Part shown: positions 5,502 to 8,073 of the stretch, piece after piece
How positions within the stretch are numbered: position 1 is the first letter of the stretch
Layout of the letters: the number at the start of each line of letters is the position of its first letter
From: Pseudomonadota bacterium
Lineage (GTDB): Bacteria > Pseudomonadota > Gammaproteobacteria > Enterobacterales > Enterobacteriaceae
Direction: 5' to 3'
Length of the DNA: 8,073 bases
Assembly: GCA_023454395.1 (NCBI GenBank)
Contig: JAEYFY010000197.1
Coordinates: 1 to 8,073 of the forward strand
The notes under the pieces: model-generated
Database searches by the model: none
What the model saw: the letters and a program-made list of their open reading frames with translations, nothing else
What the model was told of the DNA's origin: nothing
Program-made: the position numbers and the translations under genes

Positions 5502-7187
5502 ATGACTAATTGGCGCGATAAGCTTTTCAGTAAGTCACCTTTGTCTATCGATCTCACAGTAGACTTTCCTAACGTTTACTCGTCTTCTGCGCCTTCAATT
5601 TTTTCACAATTAAGACCTTATGAAATAGGTGATACACCATTACCTGATGAATTAAATCTATTGTCAGACGCACATCTAAAAGTAAAACCTGATAATTCAA
5701 TACCTTTTAGTTGGTCAGCTGGCGCTCGTGAAGGTATTATTTTGCACCAACGAATAGGTCGAGCCATTGAGCAACTACCTTCTCAAAAAGCATGTGAGGA
5801 ATTTGCCTTATCACTCTATCATGCAATAAAGCATATCGTTCTTTTGCCTGATAAAGAGCATATCGATTCTTTTTATTCCATGGCCTGCCAAGATAAACTC
5901 GCGCCTATTACCTATCTTCCACATCTGATAAAGAAAATAGAACAAGATGAAACATTGATTAATCATGAGGTCTATTTTCAATTCATCTTGTTGATCTTGA
6001 AGTCAAGCCCTGATAAAAATCCGATCAAAATCGCATTAGGGCTATTAGGCACATTTAGCGATAGTCCTTCTCAACGTTTACTTTTATTGTTTGCCCTTCA
6101 CCCTGAATTTACACTTTATGCTATTCGTTCGCTGAAACAGCGCCTTTCTTGTGAAGAATTGGAGCCTTTTTTATATTCCCTAGGTCAACGAACAAAAGGC
6201 TGGGGACGTATCCAATTTATCGAATATCTGCCTTCAACATTGTCTATTAATAATCGTTATTGGCTGCTGACTGAAGGGTATAAAAATAATGTGATGACAG
6301 AATATGTGGCCTATGACTGCGTCACAAAAGGCGCATTATTAGAAATGTTGAATACGCACCCTTTAGATAATGAGTTACTGCTTGGTTGTAGTGATCTTTT
6401 ACGCGCACTGCTTAATGGGGGTCCAACAAAAGATATCTATGATTATGTAGAAGGCGTCCAAGCGTGTAATACTTTTATTTCACAAGTTGATTCTTTGCCA
6501 CCCAAAGAATTAAAACTCCTTTATTGCGTCTGTGAAATCGCCGACTTTGTTCAAAATAGTGGTGAAGATTGGTTATTACTCGAGTCTCTCGGCTGGGACG
6601 ATCAATACCAACAACAAATTATCTCCACTTCACAAAATATTATTCAAAAACCAGAATGGTCGATACTCATTATCGAAGCATTACAAAATTCTTCTCGCTC
6701 AAAAAGTTACCAAGCAAGCCTTGTTGCTAAATCTCTTCGCCTTGATATTTGGGAATTGCTCTTTTCACTACAAAAAGATAATCCCAATGCAGATTGGTGG
6801 CACCAATTAATGCAAACGGATGCTTCTCATAAAATAGAAAGAGTAGTTAAACTTGCAGAACAACAAATTGAATTAACAGCATTCGATAGCACAGATGATC
6901 CATTAATAACTACCTACTCTGAATATCAGCCCCATCATGCCGTTGAATATATTATGCAAGATCTTGGTGGTTTTCCTGGTATCGGCTGGTCACTGATCAA
7001 AAGGCAATTACGCAGCCCGACATTGCGTGATAGAAATATGGCGCTGAATGTTCTTTCAACATGGTCTGACACATTATTGCCTCATGATCTTTACGGTGAA
7101 TTAACGCAGGCTTTAACCATAGAAACAGATAAAAATGCGTATCAACGTATGAAACTATTTTTAGTTAACCATCAAGGGAATAAATAA
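5502..7187 (+). CDS. Uncharacterised 561-residue helical repeat-like protein
   Basis: I do not recognise a characterised family. The sequence has no signal peptide and no clear membrane segment, so it should be cytosolic. It appears mostly alpha-helical, with Leu-rich amphipathic stretches suggesting a HEAT-like solenoid. Distinctive segments are IKIALGLLGTFSD (175-187), KGWGRIQFIEYLP (232-244), a Trp/Asp/Gln-rich middle, and LGGFPGIGWSLIKRQL (488-503) followed by SPTLRDRNMALNVLSTW (505-521), which reads like a HEAT repeat. I see no catalytic, nucleotide-binding or metal-binding motif. I have a vague memory of similar proteins being auto-labelled 'limonene hydroxylase', a name nothing in the sequence supports. 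The ATG at 5502 has AGGA 6 nt upstream and TATACT at 5469-5474 as a possible -10, without a good -35. ytfB begins 59 bp downstream on the same strand, so co-transcription is possible. Codon use resembles its neighbours. Confidence 0.85.
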   Translation: MTNWRDKLFSKSPLSIDLTVDFPNVYSSSAPSIFSQLRPYEIGDTPLPDELNLLSDAHLKVKPDNSIPFSWSAGAREGIILHQRIGRAIEQLPSQKACEEFALSLYHAIKHIVLLPDKEHIDSFYSMACQDKLAPITYLPHLIKKIEQDETLINHEVYFQFILLILKSSPDKNPIKIALGLLGTFSDSPSQRLLLLFALHPEFTLYAIRSLKQRLSCEELEPFLYSLGQRTKGWGRIQFIEYLPSTLSINNRYWLLTEGYKNNVMTEYVAYDCVTKGALLEMLNTHPLDNELLLGCSDLLRALLNGGPTKDIYDYVEGVQACNTFISQVDSLPPKELKLLYCVCEIADFVQNSGEDWLLLESLGWDDQYQQQIISTSQNIIQKPEWSILIIEALQNSSRSKSYQASLVAKSLRLDIWELLFSLQKDNPNADWWHQLMQTDASHKIERVVKLAEQQIELTAFDSTDDPLITTYSEYQPHHAVEYIMQDLGGFPGIGWSLIKRQLRSPTLRDRNMALNVLSTWSDTLLPHDLYGELTQALTIETDKNAYQRMKLFLVNHQGNK

Positions 7188-7211
7188 CATTAACGGTTAG
7201 AGCGAATAGAT

Positions 7212-7227
7212 AATTCTGAAAAGAATT
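7212..7227 (+). other. Hairpin with GAAA tetraloop between the unknown gene and ytfB
   Basis: AATTCT (7212-7217) and AGAATT (7222-7227) enclose GAAA, a GNRA-type tetraloop that stabilises RNA hairpins. No T-tract follows, so it is not an intrinsic terminator. It might protect an mRNA end or shape the ytfB leader. A six-pair AT-rich stem can also be chance. Confidence 0.25.
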
Positions 7228-7246
7228 CAGGGAGCAAGTTAGGATC

Positions 7247-7906
7247 ATGGTTCGTGCTAGTATGGCTACAAGAAATAAAAAAGATGTTACAGCAATTCAT
7301 AATACTGATTCACAGATCAATAATGAGGTGAATATGGGCAAATTCCCTGGCTTACATCGTCGAGCAATACTGGTTATTGCTATTGCTTTATTGGTCGTGT
7401 TTTTTTGGCCGACAAGTGAAAACACCAGTGAGCCACCTCAGCCATCATCATCAACGCATGATCTTCCTGTGCCAATAGCATCTACCAATGATCCGGCGTA
7501 TCAAACACCGATCCCTCAAGCACAAGATAGCTTAAATGCCGAATCTGGCACTTCTCCATCAATAGAAGAGCCAATGACAAATGATCCTGAGGGCAATATT
7601 GCTCAAACAGCACCGCAACAAAACACGCAATCAACACCAGCGCAAACATGGCAAACTTATACCATTAAAGAGGGACAGACCTTAGCGCAACTTTTTAGAG
7701 ACAATCAACTTCCTGTCAATGATGCATTCTCTATGGCGAAATCAGAAGATCAGCAAAAATCATTAAGCCAATTACGCTCTGGGCAAACTATTCGTTTACA
7801 GCGTAATCCACAAGGTGATGTCAGTATGCTAGAAGTGACAAATAGCGCCGGTACTGTTATCACTTACACTCGTTTGAGTGATGGAAGTTATTACCGTACA
7901 CCATAG
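7247..7906 (+). CDS. ytfB: YtfB / OapA-type membrane-anchored LysM-like protein
   Basis: YtfB is a cell-envelope protein linked to cell division in E. coli; its relative in Haemophilus is opacity-associated protein A (OapA). Layout from 7247: a cytosolic tail, the OapA N-terminal motif LHRRAILVIAIALLVVFF with one membrane segment (~40-54), a disordered periplasmic linker rich in Pro, Ser, Thr and Gln (~57-133), and an OapA LysM-like domain (~135-219: WQTYTIKEGQTLAQLFRDNQLP, LRSGQTIRLQRN, DGSYYRTP) expected to bind peptidoglycan. The start is uncertain. The ATG at 7247 has AGGA only 2 nt away. The ATG at 7334 (190 residues) has GAGGTG at ideal distance but would remove the tail present in E. 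coli YtfB (212 residues). It sits next to rplI, as in E. coli, and converges on it. Confidence 0.9.
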   Translation: MVRASMATRNKKDVTAIHNTDSQINNEVNMGKFPGLHRRAILVIAIALLVVFFWPTSENTSEPPQPSSSTHDLPVPIASTNDPAYQTPIPQAQDSLNAESGTSPSIEEPMTNDPEGNIAQTAPQQNTQSTPAQTWQTYTIKEGQTLAQLFRDNQLPVNDAFSMAKSEDQQKSLSQLRSGQTIRLQRNPQGDVSMLEVTNSAGTVITYTRLSDGSYYRTP

Positions 7907-7932
7907 TAAGAAAAGCATTTATTTATCCCAAA

Positions 7933-7959
7933 AAAAACGCCAGCTAAGCTGGCGTTTTT
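7933..7959. terminator. Strong bidirectional terminator between ytfB and rplI
   Basis: CGCCAGC (7938-7944) and GCTGGCG (7948-7954) pair perfectly around a TAA loop, extended by five A:T pairs on each side (stem 7933-7944 with 7948-7959). Both strands show a GC-rich stem ending in a run of T. It lies 26 bp after the ytfB stop and 30 bp beyond the rplI stop, so it serves both convergent genes. Confidence 0.93.
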
Positions 7960-7989
7960 CTTTATCAACATTAACTGTTTAATCAGAGA

Positions 7990-8073
7990 TTATTCAGCAA
8001 CGATGATAACATTCAGTTCAGCGAATACGTCACTGTGAACTTGGAAGTGAACTTCGTGGTCACCAGTAGTACG
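7990..8073 (-). CDS. rplI: 50S ribosomal protein bL9, C-terminal end (partial)
   Basis: The minus strand from 8073 to the TAA at 7990-7992 encodes 27 residues beginning RTTGDHEVHFQVHSDVFAE and ending NVIIVAE. This closely matches the C-terminus of E. coli L9 (RTTGEHEVSFQVHSEVF...VVAE), part of the globular C-terminal domain that lies at the end of the protein's long helix. The gene is cut by the window edge, not broken; the rest lies beyond 8073, where rpsR, priB and rpsF would be expected by analogy with E. coli. It converges on ytfB. Confidence 0.94.
   Translation of the reverse strand, partial: RTTGDHEVHFQVHSDVFAELNVIIVAE

Noticed and set aside
6532..6810. 92-residue open frame inside the unknown gene
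   Set aside because: It lies in a second plus-strand frame fully inside the 561-residue gene, without a ribosome-binding site or recognisable features.

Overview
The window looks like chromosomal DNA of an AT-rich enterobacterium of the Proteus / Morganellaceae type. Every recognisable protein is a close relative of an E. coli K-12 protein, but the base composition is AT-rich and A/T-ending codons are common. The genus is an inference from overall character. I see no insertion sequence, phage gene, integrase, tRNA, rRNA or CRISPR array.

Layout: (1) 1-251 is an AT-rich upstream region with small inverted repeats. (2) ytfJ (+) and cysQ (-) converge on a short hairpin at 831-851. (3) fklB (-) lies upstream of cysQ, separated by a strong bidirectional terminator. 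(4) An intergenic region of about 250 bp holds divergent promoters for fklB (-) and for a GTG-started gabD-type succinate-semialdehyde dehydrogenase (+). The gabD promoter is near consensus and carries an unexplained perfect palindrome at its predicted transcription start. (5) gabD converges on a tightly packed minus-strand operon, rpmE2 - rpmJ2 - zinT, headed by a clear Zur box. (6) A 561-residue gene of unknown function (+) follows, then ytfB (OapA/LysM-like, +). (7) ytfB converges on the C-terminal end of rplI (-), with a strong bidirectional terminator between them.

How it fits together: the backbone rplI / ytfB / fklB / cysQ / ytfJ has the same order and relative orientations as I recall from E. 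coli. Here the genes E. coli keeps between fklB and cysQ (such as cycA and cpdB) are missing. Between fklB and ytfB lies a block holding gabD, the zinc-starvation operon and the unknown gene. The zinc operon is the most coherent functional unit. When zinc is scarce, Zur would release the promoter; zinc-free L31 and L36 paralogues could replace the zinc-containing ribosomal proteins, and ZinT would capture zinc in the periplasm. The most open items are the 561-residue helical protein and the gabD operator-like palindrome.
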